A program made the translations under genes and the position numbers. Below, piece after piece: positions 48,908-57,544 of a stretch of DNA of 64,000 nucleotides. The first letter of the stretch is position 1. Each line of letters opens with the position of its first letter. The notes beneath the pieces were generated by a model. That model did no database searches and had not been told where the DNA came from. It was given only the letters and a program-made list of their open reading frames with translations. Source of the stretch: Euzebyella saccharophila (lineage in GTDB: Bacteria; Bacteroidota; Bacteroidia; Flavobacteriales; Flavobacteriaceae); the NCBI RefSeq assembly GCF_014855495.1, contig NZ_JACYFJ010000001.1:1459449-1523448 (forward strand), read 5' to 3'.

Positions 48908-51059
48908 GATGTCTAGAAGAAAGTTTTTGGTGCGTGGCGGATTGGGAACGATTGGGGTACTTGCTGTAGGAACCTACTTATTTAGAAACCCTATAAGAAG
49001 GCAGATTGCAGGAGCTTTGAATACAGCCGATACGCCGTATATGGGCGATACGTCAACGCCAATTATCTGGTTTGAAATAACCGAAGAGAACAAGGTGATT
49101 CTCCATAGCCCGAAAGTAGAAATGGGACAGGGAACGTTTACCGGGTTGGCACAGATGGCAGCCGAAGAACTGGAAATTGATATGAGCCAAATTAAAGTGG
49201 TTCATGCACAATCTATCTCTGGGAACATGGACAGTTTTGCTACGGGGGGAAGCACCTCTATTTCGGCATTATGGGTTCCTTTGCGGGAGTTGGCAGCTAC
49301 CATGCGCGAAATGTTGTTGCAAAAAGCTGCTGAGAAAATGGGGGTAGAAAAGAGTACCCTAACCATTTCAAACGGGCAAGTTTCTTCCGGCAGGACCGAG
49401 ATGAGCTACGCCCAAATAGCCGAAGGTGTGGAAGCGTGGGAGGTGCCCGATACTCCAAAGTTAAAGCCTGTTTCGGAGATGAAATGGGTGGGAAAGCCGG
49501 TACCAAGGGTCGATTTGGCGGACAAAGTTTTTGGAGCACCTATTTTTGGAGTGGATGCCACATTGCCAAATATGCTGTATGGTTCCGTGGTTCGCTCTTC
49601 TAAAATTGGGGCGGTCTATAAAGGTGCCGATATTTCAAAGGCTGAAAATATGCCTGGAGTGGTCAAAATTGTTCAAGAAGATGATTTTGTGGGCGTAGTT
49701 GCCAAATCTTTTACTGAAGCTGAGAATGCCAAAAATGCTATTGAGGTAATTTGGGAGACCACCAAAAATTGGCAGACCGAAGATATACGTTCCATGCTCG
49801 AAGTGGGCCAAGGAACACCCTTTGTGATTCAAAAAGCAGGGGATGTTGATGATTTTTTCGGGGAAGGTTCATTAATAGAAGCATCGTATTGGAGCCCGAT
49901 TGGGGCGCATGCGCAGATTGAACCCAATGGTGCTTTGGCCCATGTGGAGAAGGATATGGCAACCATTTATATGTCTACCCAAGTGGTAAAAATTTCTCGG
50001 GATGAGATTGCCAAGCGTCTGGGAATGGACAAGGATCAAGTGAACTTGGCGCCCACTTTTTTGGGAGGTGGATTCGGAAGGCGACTTCATACCCCAAATG
50101 GTATTCAAGCGGCGGTTTTGAGCAAAGCAGTGGGGAGGCCTGTAAAATGCTTTTTCTCAAGAAAAGAAGAATTTCAGAACGATACCTTTAGACCTCCTAC
50201 GCATCATGTGCTAAAAGCCAAATTGGATAATGAGGGCAGCATTGAAGCTTTTGAACATAATGTGTCCAGTGGCGATGTTGCTTTCGGTTCGCCTATGGTT
50301 CCGGGTATTGCTGAGCCCATTTTAGGTGCCGATTTAGGTGCTTGGCGTGGCGGAATGGTGCAGTATGGAGCTATTCCTAATTATCAAGCCATTTCATGGA
50401 GGGTTCAACTACCTTTTGCCACCAGTTGGTGGCGCAGTTTGGGGTTGTTGGCCAATACCTTTGCCATTGAAAGTTTTATGGATGAACTGGCGGTCAAGGC
50501 CAGAAAAAATCCGGCGGACTTCCGTCTGACGCATACTCAAAAGGATGATAGGGGGGAGCGCTTGGCCAATGTAATCAAGAAGGTGGTGGAAGTTTCCGGC
50601 TATAAAGATGAGGTGGTAAATAATAGGGCCATGGGTTTTGCCGCTTCTACTGATGCCAACACACCATGCGCCCAAGTAGTGGAAGTTTCCATCGAGAACA
50701 ATGAAATAAAGGTGCACAAAGTTACCTGTGCTATGGATCCAGGGTTGGTAGTAAATCCTGATCAAGTAAAAGCACAATGTGAGGGCGCCATTATTATGGG
50801 AATGAGCGCTTCGTTGTATGAAAAAATGGAAGTAGAAGACGGTGCATTGACACCTACTATTTATGGGCCTTATCAAATGGCCATGATGAAACATGCACCT
50901 AAGGAAATTGATATAATTCTATTACAGGGAGCGGATTCTCCCGGAGCCGTAGGGGAACCACCTTTAGGACCAATTGGAGCGGCCATCGCCAACGCGGTGT
51001 TTAGACTAACCGGGCAACGTATTAGAAGAATGCCACTGCAAGATCATTTACAAGTTTAA
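48894..51059 (+). CDS. Molybdopterin-dependent oxidoreductase, isoquinoline 1-oxidoreductase large-subunit-like (IorB)
   Basis: 721 residues. A twin-arginine-like signal (MSRRKFLVRGG, then GTIGVLAVG) points to Tat export with cofactor. The molybdopterin-binding region includes VEMGQGTFTGLAQMAAEEL, LGGGFGRR and, near the C-terminus, GAVGEPPLGPIGAAIANAVF with the catalytic Glu. The substrate may be an aldehyde or N-heterocycle; the family is broad. A MoCo-insertion protein (XdhC-like) is not present in the window. Confidence 0.9.
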   Translation: MAKNKMSRRKFLVRGGLGTIGVLAVGTYLFRNPIRRQIAGALNTADTPYMGDTSTPIIWFEITEENKVILHSPKVEMGQGTFTGLAQMAAEELEIDMSQIKVVHAQSISGNMDSFATGGSTSISALWVPLRELAATMREMLLQKAAEKMGVEKSTLTISNGQVSSGRTEMSYAQIAEGVEAWEVPDTPKLKPVSEMKWVGKPVPRVDLADKVFGAPIFGVDATLPNMLYGSVVRSSKIGAVYKGADISKAENMPGVVKIVQEDDFVGVVAKSFTEAENAKNAIEVIWETTKNWQTEDIRSMLEVGQGTPFVIQKAGDVDDFFGEGSLIEASYWSPIGAHAQIEPNGALAHVEKDMATIYMSTQVVKISRDEIAKRLGMDKDQVNLAPTFLGGGFGRRLHTPNGIQAAVLSKAVGRPVKCFFSRKEEFQNDTFRPPTHHVLKAKLDNEGSIEAFEHNVSSGDVAFGSPMVPGIAEPILGADLGAWRGGMVQYGAIPNYQAISWRVQLPFATSWWRSLGLLANTFAIESFMDELAVKARKNPADFRLTHTQKDDRGERLANVIKKVVEVSGYKDEVVNNRAMGFAASTDANTPCAQVVEVSIENNEIKVHKVTCAMDPGLVVNPDQVKAQCEGAIIMGMSASLYEKMEVEDGALTPTIYGPYQMAMMKHAPKEIDIILLQGADSPGAVGEPPLGPIGAAIANAVFRLTGQRIRRMPLQDHLQV

Positions 51060-51061
51060 TT

Positions 51062-52057
51062 CTATTTTTTGATAGAAGGCATAAATGCCTTTCTCGGGTT
51101 GTCAATGAGTAATTGGTCTATTTCGCTTTGTGTAAATCCACTGTTTTTTAGAGCGGGAATCAAGTGAAGCGGTATCGCATCAAACTGTCGGATGGCACCT
51201 CCGGCGGGAAATCCGTTTCCATCGTGGGATACCAGTACTTTGTGCAACAAATCGTGCTTCTTGAATTTTGAAAGTCTTTGAACATATCCTTCCACATTAT
51301 CGGCCTTCACCCCGTCCAATGAAATCCAAGCCCCTTTTTTTGCCATTTCCAATAAAATTTTGTCATCGGTAACTTTATTGGCGTGAACCCAAATCCAAGC
51401 ATTGGGTAATACTCCTTTTTCATTGAGTAGTTTAAGGGTCAAATAAGCAGCTTGAATATTTTCTCCTGTATGAATGGCCAGGGTAAGCCCTGTTTTTGAA
51501 TGGGTAATAATTCCTGCTTCTACCAGTTTTTGGTCAATTTCTGAGGGTTCTCCGGAATCAAAGGCCAGTTTAATAAATCCTGGGTGGACTGAGGTTCCTT
51601 CAATACCATCAAAGAACTCATTTGTCCAGGTTTCAGCAAGCTCTGCTGGGCTAAGTTGGTAGGCGAACTTTGGAATGTACCTGTCGTTTGCACTTCCATA
51701 AAATCCCGTATTGGTAATAATATGAACTCCTGAGGCATCTGATATTTTTTCAAGCAGGTCTATCCGTCTGCCAAAATAGGCCGTAGTACAATCAAAGATA
51801 GAATGGATTCCCATTTCTTTTAATCCCTTCAAATAGGGAACTACCTGCTTCATTAATCGGCTTTCATCGTAAAAGGAGGTGGAATCTGAAGGTTTGCCGA
51901 AATTGGACATGACATGTTCATGAGTCAATGAAACCCCCAAGGATTTCGCATTTATGAACCCTTTTACGGTAGCAATGGAATCATTTTGCGCATGGGAAAC
52001 ACAGAAAAATAGCGTATTTAGTATCAGAAATCCTCCATACGCTATTTTACTTTTCAT
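51062..52057 (-). CDS. Phosphotriesterase family metal-dependent hydrolase, exported
   Basis: 331 residues with a signal peptide (IAYGGFLILNTLFFCVSHA). Amidohydrolase metal ligands: His46-x-His48 (TLTHEHVM-type, here SLTHEHVM), Lys in GFIKLAFDSG (position of the carboxylated Lys), His in LAIHTGE, His in WVHANK and Asp in VSHDG. The full binuclear site is present. Relatives include lactonases and phosphotriesterases; substrate not predictable. It follows the DUF3050 gene by 4 nt, and converges with iorB 2 nt away. Confidence 0.88.
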   Translation of the reverse strand: MKSKIAYGGFLILNTLFFCVSHAQNDSIATVKGFINAKSLGVSLTHEHVMSNFGKPSDSTSFYDESRLMKQVVPYLKGLKEMGIHSIFDCTTAYFGRRIDLLEKISDASGVHIITNTGFYGSANDRYIPKFAYQLSPAELAETWTNEFFDGIEGTSVHPGFIKLAFDSGEPSEIDQKLVEAGIITHSKTGLTLAIHTGENIQAAYLTLKLLNEKGVLPNAWIWVHANKVTDDKILLEMAKKGAWISLDGVKADNVEGYVQRLSKFKKHDLLHKVLVSHDGNGFPAGGAIRQFDAIPLHLIPALKNSGFTQSEIDQLLIDNPRKAFMPSIKK

Positions 52058-52061
52058 GTCT

Positions 52062-52850
52062 TTATGAATTGATAAGTTGCTTTTTATTTAACTCAATTTC
52101 GGTTGCTATTTCGTCCCAGAGATTGATTCTTACCTTTAAGGCTTTTTTGGCCGCATCCGAGGCCTCCAACCAATTGAGTTCGCTTTCACCACATAGCTCT
52201 TGAATCATTTTGAGGGATAAGGGACCATGTTCATCCCCATCTACTTCAATATGCCTTTCTAAGTAGTAGGTTAATTTAGGAAAATTAGGCTTTTGTTCCT
52301 TGGAAGACTGTTCAATTATTTCCAAAAACATATCCGGAATCAAATCCTCCCTACCAAAAGTAAAAGCGGAAGCAATTTTATGCACTTTGTTTTCTTTGAT
52401 AGTTTGAAAAGTGAACAATAAAAACTCCTTTTCGGCGGGTTGCAAATCGGCCGAATTGATATCCTCCTCAATAGTATCCAGTCCCTCTAGGGAATTTACA
52501 AAGGAAAGAACCTTGCTTGTATCGGCATTAACCTCTTCCATGGCATCCAAGTACATTTCAAAGTGACTTTTGGGAGTGCCTTTTTCGTTAATGTCGGTTT
52601 CCTCTCCCCAGACAATTTCATTGATAAAACGGGCGGTGGTGGTGTTTTTTGCCGGTTTCCAAGGTACTTGTGTGCAAGTAAGATGGTTTTGAAGTGCTTT
52701 TAAAAGCGACATAAAATCCCAAACGGGATACACATGTTTTTGCATGAACAAACGCACATCGTCCATTTCGGCCAATAGGCCATATACACGGTGGTTAGTG
52801 AGTTCATCTCTTAGCGGTTGGATTTCTTTTTCAAGGGGGGGCAATTCCAA
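52062..52850 (-). CDS. DUF3050 domain-containing protein (start uncertain)
   Basis: 262 residues, helical, with the family's N-terminal PLRDELTNHRVYGLLAEMDDVRLFMQKHVYPVWDFMSLLKAL and a heme-oxygenase-like C-terminal part (YYLERHIEVDGDEHGPLSLKM). Function unknown. In this frame the first codon is a TTG at 52850, directly after a stop. An ATG at 52854 in another frame would join the coding frame if the G7 tract at 52835-52841 had six bases, so the true start may involve a homopolymer length change. Operonic with the phosphotriesterase gene. Confidence 0.8.
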   Translation of the reverse strand: MELPPLEKEIQPLRDELTNHRVYGLLAEMDDVRLFMQKHVYPVWDFMSLLKALQNHLTCTQVPWKPAKNTTTARFINEIVWGEETDINEKGTPKSHFEMYLDAMEEVNADTSKVLSFVNSLEGLDTIEEDINSADLQPAEKEFLLFTFQTIKENKVHKIASAFTFGREDLIPDMFLEIIEQSSKEQKPNFPKLTYYLERHIEVDGDEHGPLSLKMIQELCGESELNWLEASDAAKKALKVRINLWDEIATEIELNKKQLINS

Positions 52851-52854
52851 TCAT
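52835..52854 (-). other. G7/C7 homopolymer between the ATG and the DUF3050 frame
   Basis: On the minus strand the ATG at 52854 reads into seven C (52841-52835) and then meets TGA within eight codons. With six C it would continue in the long frame. Candidate sequencing error or phase-variable start. Confidence 0.45.
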
Positions 52855-52881
52855 AAAATTCTTTTTCAAAAGTGTTCGCTT

Positions 52882-52889
52882 CAAAGGTA
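52882..52889 (-). promoter_or_regulatory. -7 element for the DUF3050 gene
   Basis: TACCTTTG on the minus strand, 27 nt upstream of the ATG at 52854, supporting that ATG as the natural start. Confidence 0.5.
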
Positions 52890-53091
52890 CTTCAATAGTC
52901 GGTGCCATGACATTGTTTCGTTTAAAGAACGGATTTAATGGGCAAAAGTAAGCATTGTCCTTATTCTAAGCTAGCATATGAAATTTCTAAATCTATAAGG
53001 GAATAAGCAATTTTTATTGCGAATAAAATGAAGTCATTTGCCACAAGAAGCAGCGATGTGATTTTAGATAAGTTCAATCAAACTTATAAAA

Positions 53092-53394
53092 TTAGCTCAC
53101 TGACTTTCTTATATTTTTACCTCTTTTCTTTTTACGAAACTCGGTACTTTCCATATGTTTTCTAGCCCTGTAGATAGAGATGACCGCAATACACGTCCAA
53201 ATGATATTGGTTACGAAAGAAGGCATGGCGTTATAATATAAGCAGTTGATGGCAATAAGAAAGCCGCCCAAAAGATTGAGGTAACTGCAAATTTAAGAAA
53301 AGTCTTTGGCCTCGTTGAGGGTGAGACCATAAGAGACCAGTACCATAATAGAACCGGACCAGCCGAAAACATCTAAGAAATATTTTAGTTCCAT
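53092..53394 (-). pseudogene. CBU_0592-like small membrane protein gene with an in-frame stop
   Basis: An open unit of 101 codons interrupted once, by TAA at codon 34 (53295-53293). The first part (MELKYFLDVFGWSGSIMVLV) and the second (SYLNLLGGFLIAINCLYYNA, then VTNIIWTCIAVISIYR) lie in the same frame and together give the two or three helices of a small conserved membrane protein family. A single A to T change (AAA to TAA) would explain the stop. It starts 7 nt after the MarR gene, so it would be in the same operon. Family name is from memory. Confidence 0.6.
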
Positions 53395-53400
53395 GGGCAA

Positions 53401-53889
53401 TTAGTTTTTATCGTTCAGTTTTTGAACGATTCTTTCCTTAAAATCAGACGCAATCATGTGTTGTTCTACAATCCGTAATTCTTCCAAAAGTTTGGTGTTG
53501 TGGTCCATCATATCTTCTAGGGCTTCCGTAGCCGCTTCCCAGTAATGATGTAGTTGTGGTAACTTTTCAATGGCTTTTTCAGATAGGCTCAAAAGATGCT
53601 TCCTGCTGTCATTTGGATCTTGCTCCGAAATAAGATAACCGTTCTTCTTCATCTTTTTTACCAGTTTGATAACCCCAGGGTGGCTTATTTGAAGAAAATC
53701 GGCAATTTCGGTAACCGCCAATTTTCCTTTTTTTTCCAGCAAAACAAAAATCATATGCCAGTTGGGTTCAATGTCAATATTGAACTCCTGATAAAACTGC
53801 CTAGTTTGAATGACGAACAGGTCATTTAAGCGCTTGAGCCTGGCCGTTAGTCCCGGATAACCCATTTCGTATAAAAAGTCGTTACTCAT
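53401..53889 (-). CDS. MarR family transcriptional regulator
   Basis: 162 residues from ATG 53889 (MSNDFLYEMGYPGLTARLKR); the longer frame covers the promoter. Winged helix-turn-helix with LAVTEIADFLQISHPGVIKLVKKMKKNGYL and the wing SEQDPNDSRKHLLSLSEKA. Repressors of this type respond to small ligands and often control themselves; a pair of palindromes flanks its own promoter. Confidence 0.88.
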   Translation of the reverse strand: MSNDFLYEMGYPGLTARLKRLNDLFVIQTRQFYQEFNIDIEPNWHMIFVLLEKKGKLAVTEIADFLQISHPGVIKLVKKMKKNGYLISEQDPNDSRKHLLSLSEKAIEKLPQLHHYWEAATEALEDMMDHNTKLLEELRIVEQHMIASDFKERIVQKLNDKN

Positions 53890-53898
53890 ACCATTTAT

Positions 53899-53943
53899 GT
53901 TACTAGTTACGCAAATGTAAAACAAAAAATGGTAACTAGTTAC
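53899..53943 (-). promoter_or_regulatory. MarR autoregulatory promoter with paired palindromic operators
   Basis: GTTACTAGTTAC (53899-53910) and the perfect palindrome GTAACTAGTTAC (53932-53943), centres 33 bases apart (about three helical turns), flank a minus-strand -7 element TACATTTG (53919-53912). One copy covers the transcription start, the other the -33 region. Confidence 0.65.
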
Positions 53944-54008
53944 ATAAATAGATTAAATTATCGTTGGTTTGATTTTACTTTATCAACGAGGTAGTGGATT
54001 ACCGTCAT

Positions 54009-55490
54009 TTATTTTGAGGCCTTTTTAAGTCCGTAAAGAAATAGGCCCGCCATAACCACCATAAAAAGGGCAAAAGGCAAGGAGGTAATAATCAATAGCT
54101 TTTGTACAGCAGTGAGCACATCAATTTCCGGTTTTACGTTTCCTAGAAGTAAAAGGGCTATCGTTGATAGTAAAATCAAAACCGACCAAAGTAACCTGTG
54201 CTTTTTCTTGGGATTCTTTTTGCCCTTATCCGTAAACATGCTCAATACGAATACGGCAGAATCTACGGAGGTCACTAAAAACCCAATGAGGAGTAGGATG
54301 GTCATAAAGTTGAGTGCTGTGGCCATGGGGTAATTCTCCAAAAAAACGAAGAGGGAAGAAAATACGTTGCTGAATTCCCCCGAGTAACTTCCCCAAGATT
54401 CGATGACTTGAAAGGCAGAAGTTCCAAAAACGGAAAACCAAAAGAAGGTGCCCAAAGAGGGTAAGATAAGCACACCCAACAGTAATTGTCGTAGCGTTCG
54501 TCCTTTGGAAATTCGGGCAATGAAAATACCGGTGAAAGGTGCCCACGCCAACCAAAACGCCCAATAGTAAAACGTCCAATCGGTTAAAAAGGCCATTCCC
54601 GGATTGTAATTACCAAAGGCAAGACTTATCGGTACAAAATCGATTATATACTGTGCGGTAGCGAAGAAAAAGGAAGAAATGATTTCCGACATATCGCTGG
54701 TGACAAAGACAAAGAACATCAGCAAAAGCGTACCTATAATATTCACTTTGGAGATGATTTTGATGCCTTTGTTCAAGCCTTGCCAGGCGGAAAGAAAGGC
54801 GATGGCCGATATCAAAATGGTAAGTGTCAATACCGATGTCAAACCCCAATCGGACTTAAAAATATGGTTGAGTCCCCCATTGATTTGGGTGGTTCCGAGC
54901 CCAATGGCGGCAATAAGCCCGAAAACAGTGGTGATGATGGTCATCACATCAATACCCTTTCTGGCTGCGGAGTAGGGTATGACGTCTTCAATGGCCGCGC
55001 TCACGCGCACCTTTTTCTTTTGAGCAAACAGGGCGTAGCCGATGACCATGGCAAAGAGGCCGTAAAAGGCCCACGCCGTAAAACCCCATTGGTAGAAGGT
55101 GAATTCCAGCGCTAGAATTTCAGGTGACAATTCGGATCCGTATGGCGGATTTTGCTGCATAAAAACAGGTTCCTGTACGGCCCTTAAAAGAATTCCGGCG
55201 CCCATTCCGGCGCTGTACAACATGGCTGTCCACGCCCAAAGGCTGTGTTCGGGTTTTGCATTTTTTTTGCCCAGTTTTATTTTTCCCCAAGGGGAAAGGG
55301 CAATTGCCAATAACAATAAAACGTAGCCTAGGCCTAAATACAAATAGAAATAGCCAAAGTAATTGCGTACCCAAACGGAAGCCACTTCAATAACTTCATA
55401 AGCAGCCTCGGTAAAAAGAAAAACCCAAAGAATAAATACCAACAGAATACCGATGGAGGTAACAAGTAATGGATTTTTAAGGAGTTTCAT
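54009..55490 (-). CDS. BCCT family betaine/choline/carnitine-type transporter
   Basis: 493 residues, about twelve membrane helices. The conserved GMGAGILLRAVQEPV (family form GMGIGLxFWGVAEP, here with changes) and the Trp-rich helix 8 region (DWTFYYWAFWLAWAPFTGIFIARISKGRT) identify the family. Likely sodium- or proton-coupled uptake of a trimethylammonium compound or other osmolyte. Third gene of a minus-strand run, 9 nt after the SDR gene. The altered GVAEP motif may mean a different ligand. Confidence 0.9.
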   Translation of the reverse strand: MKLLKNPLLVTSIGILLVFILWVFLFTEAAYEVIEVASVWVRNYFGYFYLYLGLGYVLLLLAIALSPWGKIKLGKKNAKPEHSLWAWTAMLYSAGMGAGILLRAVQEPVFMQQNPPYGSELSPEILALEFTFYQWGFTAWAFYGLFAMVIGYALFAQKKKVRVSAAIEDVIPYSAARKGIDVMTIITTVFGLIAAIGLGTTQINGGLNHIFKSDWGLTSVLTLTILISAIAFLSAWQGLNKGIKIISKVNIIGTLLLMFFVFVTSDMSEIISSFFFATAQYIIDFVPISLAFGNYNPGMAFLTDWTFYYWAFWLAWAPFTGIFIARISKGRTLRQLLLGVLILPSLGTFFWFSVFGTSAFQVIESWGSYSGEFSNVFSSLFVFLENYPMATALNFMTILLLIGFLVTSVDSAVFVLSMFTDKGKKNPKKKHRLLWSVLILLSTIALLLLGNVKPEIDVLTAVQKLLIITSLPFALFMVVMAGLFLYGLKKASK

Positions 55491-55499
55491 TAAGGGGTT

Positions 55500-56927
55500 T
55501 TATTCTTTTGTATTGGCAATATTGCGAATCATGCCACCAAAGATAAAGTAATGAAAAGGAAGTAGGCTGTACCAGTAAAGCCTGCCTCTGAGGCCCCTAG
55601 GTCTAAAAGTAGCGGTTTGGTAGAGAACGCTGTTTTCAATTTTAAATTCCAACCAGGCCTCACCAGGCAGTTTCATTTCGGCAAAAAGTAACAATCTTTT
55701 ATCATCCTTATCGGCCAAAAGCACCCGCCAAAAATCGAGGGAGTCTCCCGCAAATAACTTATCTGGGTGGGTTCTTCCCCTGCGAAGTCCCACTCCGCCA
55801 GAAAATTTATCCAGTAGGCCCCTTATTTTCCACAACCAATTTCCGTAGTACCATCCCGTTTCCCCACCAATTTTCCAGACATTTTCCAAGACCCTGTCCG
55901 GATTCTTGATTTTTAGTTTTTGCTTATCCGTAAGAACGCCGTATTGCGGTACCTGAATGTATTTTTCGAGACCTTTTTTAAACCTGCCACTGACCATACT
56001 GTCTTTCCAGCTGCTGATTACCAGGTTTTGTTCAATTTTTTTAAAGGCTAGGTCTATCGCCTGTTTGTAGGTATGGGGTTTTATTTGCAACAATTCTTGC
56101 AAGCGTTGGTCTTTGGCAATGACTTCGATTTTCATGCTGTCCACCAGATTCATCGCCAGTTTATAAGAGGTGGAGGTAACAAAATAAAGCCAATAGCTGG
56201 AAAGTTTTGGGGTCATTACGGGAACGGTGTATATGTAGTTTTTGAATCCCCTAACTTCGGCATATTGTTCGAGCATATCCTTATAACTAAGCACATCAGG
56301 CCCGGCAATATCAAAAGAATCGTTATAAGTTGCTTCATTGCCCAAAACACCGGTCAAGAAAGCGATAATATCACGAATGGCAATGGGTTGCGTCTTGGTA
56401 AGCACCCACTTGGGAGTAATCATCACAGGCAGTTTTTCACAAAGGTCCCTAATGATCTCAAAGCTAGAACTGCCGCTGCCCACAATAATGCCCGCGCGGA
56501 GCACGGTCAAGGCGAATGGACCTTCATAAAGAATGTTCTCTACATTCTTACGAGATTCCAGATGTTTGGAGAGCTTATCCTCGTTAACAATTCCACTTAA
56601 ATAAACCACCTGCTTCACATGGGTTTGGGACATATATTTATTGAAATTTCTGGCCGTTTTGGCTTCCATTTCGCTAAAATCCCCAGTAGAGGCACTCATG
56701 GAGTGGATAAGAAAGTAGGCCACCTCAATATCATTGGGAATTTTTTTGGGCGCTACTTCCCTCAGAAAATCTACTTCCAAGACCTCTATTTGGGCGCGCA
56801 TTTCTTCCGTAATGGAAAAACGGGCCTCATCGCGAACAGTGCAGACCACCTCATGACCGTCTTCCAGCAGTTGCGGAAGCAGTCTCATACCTATATAGCC
56901 ATTGGCGCCCGTAAGCAGTATTTTCAT
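55500..56927 (-). CDS. NAD(P)-binding SDR-like protein with C-terminal DUF2867
   Basis: 475 residues. Rossmann start MKILLTGANGYIGMRLLPQL (GxxGYIG at 7-13), NmrA/atypical SDR body (VVYLSGIV; VLRAGIIVGSGSSSFEIIRDL), then a C-terminal DUF2867 domain (WRVLLADKDDKRLLLFAEMKLPGEAWLEF). Fused form common in marine bacteria; reaction unknown. 17 nt after the upstream small gene. Confidence 0.85.
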   Translation of the reverse strand: MKILLTGANGYIGMRLLPQLLEDGHEVVCTVRDEARFSITEEMRAQIEVLEVDFLREVAPKKIPNDIEVAYFLIHSMSASTGDFSEMEAKTARNFNKYMSQTHVKQVVYLSGIVNEDKLSKHLESRKNVENILYEGPFALTVLRAGIIVGSGSSSFEIIRDLCEKLPVMITPKWVLTKTQPIAIRDIIAFLTGVLGNEATYNDSFDIAGPDVLSYKDMLEQYAEVRGFKNYIYTVPVMTPKLSSYWLYFVTSTSYKLAMNLVDSMKIEVIAKDQRLQELLQIKPHTYKQAIDLAFKKIEQNLVISSWKDSMVSGRFKKGLEKYIQVPQYGVLTDKQKLKIKNPDRVLENVWKIGGETGWYYGNWLWKIRGLLDKFSGGVGLRRGRTHPDKLFAGDSLDFWRVLLADKDDKRLLLFAEMKLPGEAWLEFKIENSVLYQTATFRPRGLRGRLYWYSLLPFHYFIFGGMIRNIANTKE

Positions 56928-56944
56928 GGTTCCTTTTTTGTTGA

Positions 56945-57370
56945 TTAAAGGTCTTCTATACTGGTAGGCGCATTGTCCGCCTTATGGTTCAAGAGTTTGG
57001 TAAAGAATTTTTGAACGGCCTTGGTGTCCGCCTTGACTTTAAGAAAGTGCTGGTCTCTGTAGATGGAATAAATGCCCAAATCTCCCTTGTAAATGGTGAG
57101 TTTGTAATAGGGAATTACCAAAGCATAGGTTTCCAAAAGTGACCGAAAGCGAACGATAATTCCTTTGGGCCTTATTTCTACATTGCATTGGTCGCGATTA
57201 TTGTCCAGAATCAAAAGGTTTCTAATGCCCAAGCTCGCCTCGGTAATGAACAAACGGGGAGAGCCAATGCCACCCAGTGCCCAACGTTCTTTTAAAGTGA
57301 AGGGCTTGCCTACTTCAGTATCAATTTTTCGGGTGAGTTCTTTGTTGCTGTAAGAAACGTTGACCAACAT
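56945..57370 (-). CDS. Conserved protein of unknown function
   Basis: 141 residues, no signal peptide or membrane segment. Beta-rich with a central YALVIPYYKLTIYKGDLGIYS stretch, resembling small PH-like or membrane-associated modules, but I do not recognise it. First gene of the run with the SDR and BCCT genes. A TAAATTTG -7 element lies on its strand at 57436-57429. Confidence 0.65.
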   Translation of the reverse strand: MLVNVSYSNKELTRKIDTEVGKPFTLKERWALGGIGSPRLFITEASLGIRNLLILDNNRDQCNVEIRPKGIIVRFRSLLETYALVIPYYKLTIYKGDLGIYSIYRDQHFLKVKADTKAVQKFFTKLLNHKADNAPTSIEDL

Positions 57371-57428
57371 TTTAGCGAAATTTAGGTGCCAATTCTTGGG
57401 AGCGAAGCGTACTTGGCGAATGTTCCTT

Positions 57429-57436
57429 CAAATTTA
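57429..57436 (-). promoter_or_regulatory. -7 element for the three-gene minus-strand operon
   Basis: TAAATTTG, 58 nt upstream of the ATG at 57370. Confidence 0.5.
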
Positions 57437-57514
57437 ATCAAAACTTACGGCAAGTACTTGGCTGTTTTGCCGTTATTACGCGCTCATCCCATCAAAAAAA
57501 GTGTAAAAAATGAT

Positions 57515-57522
57515 TAGTTTTG
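57515..57522 (+). promoter_or_regulatory. -7 element for argS
   Basis: TAGTTTTG, 22 nt before the ATG at 57545; preceded by AAGAGGA as a possible ribosome binding site at 57535-57541. Confidence 0.5.
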
Positions 57523-57544
57523 CAGCCTTAATTAAGAGGAAGCC

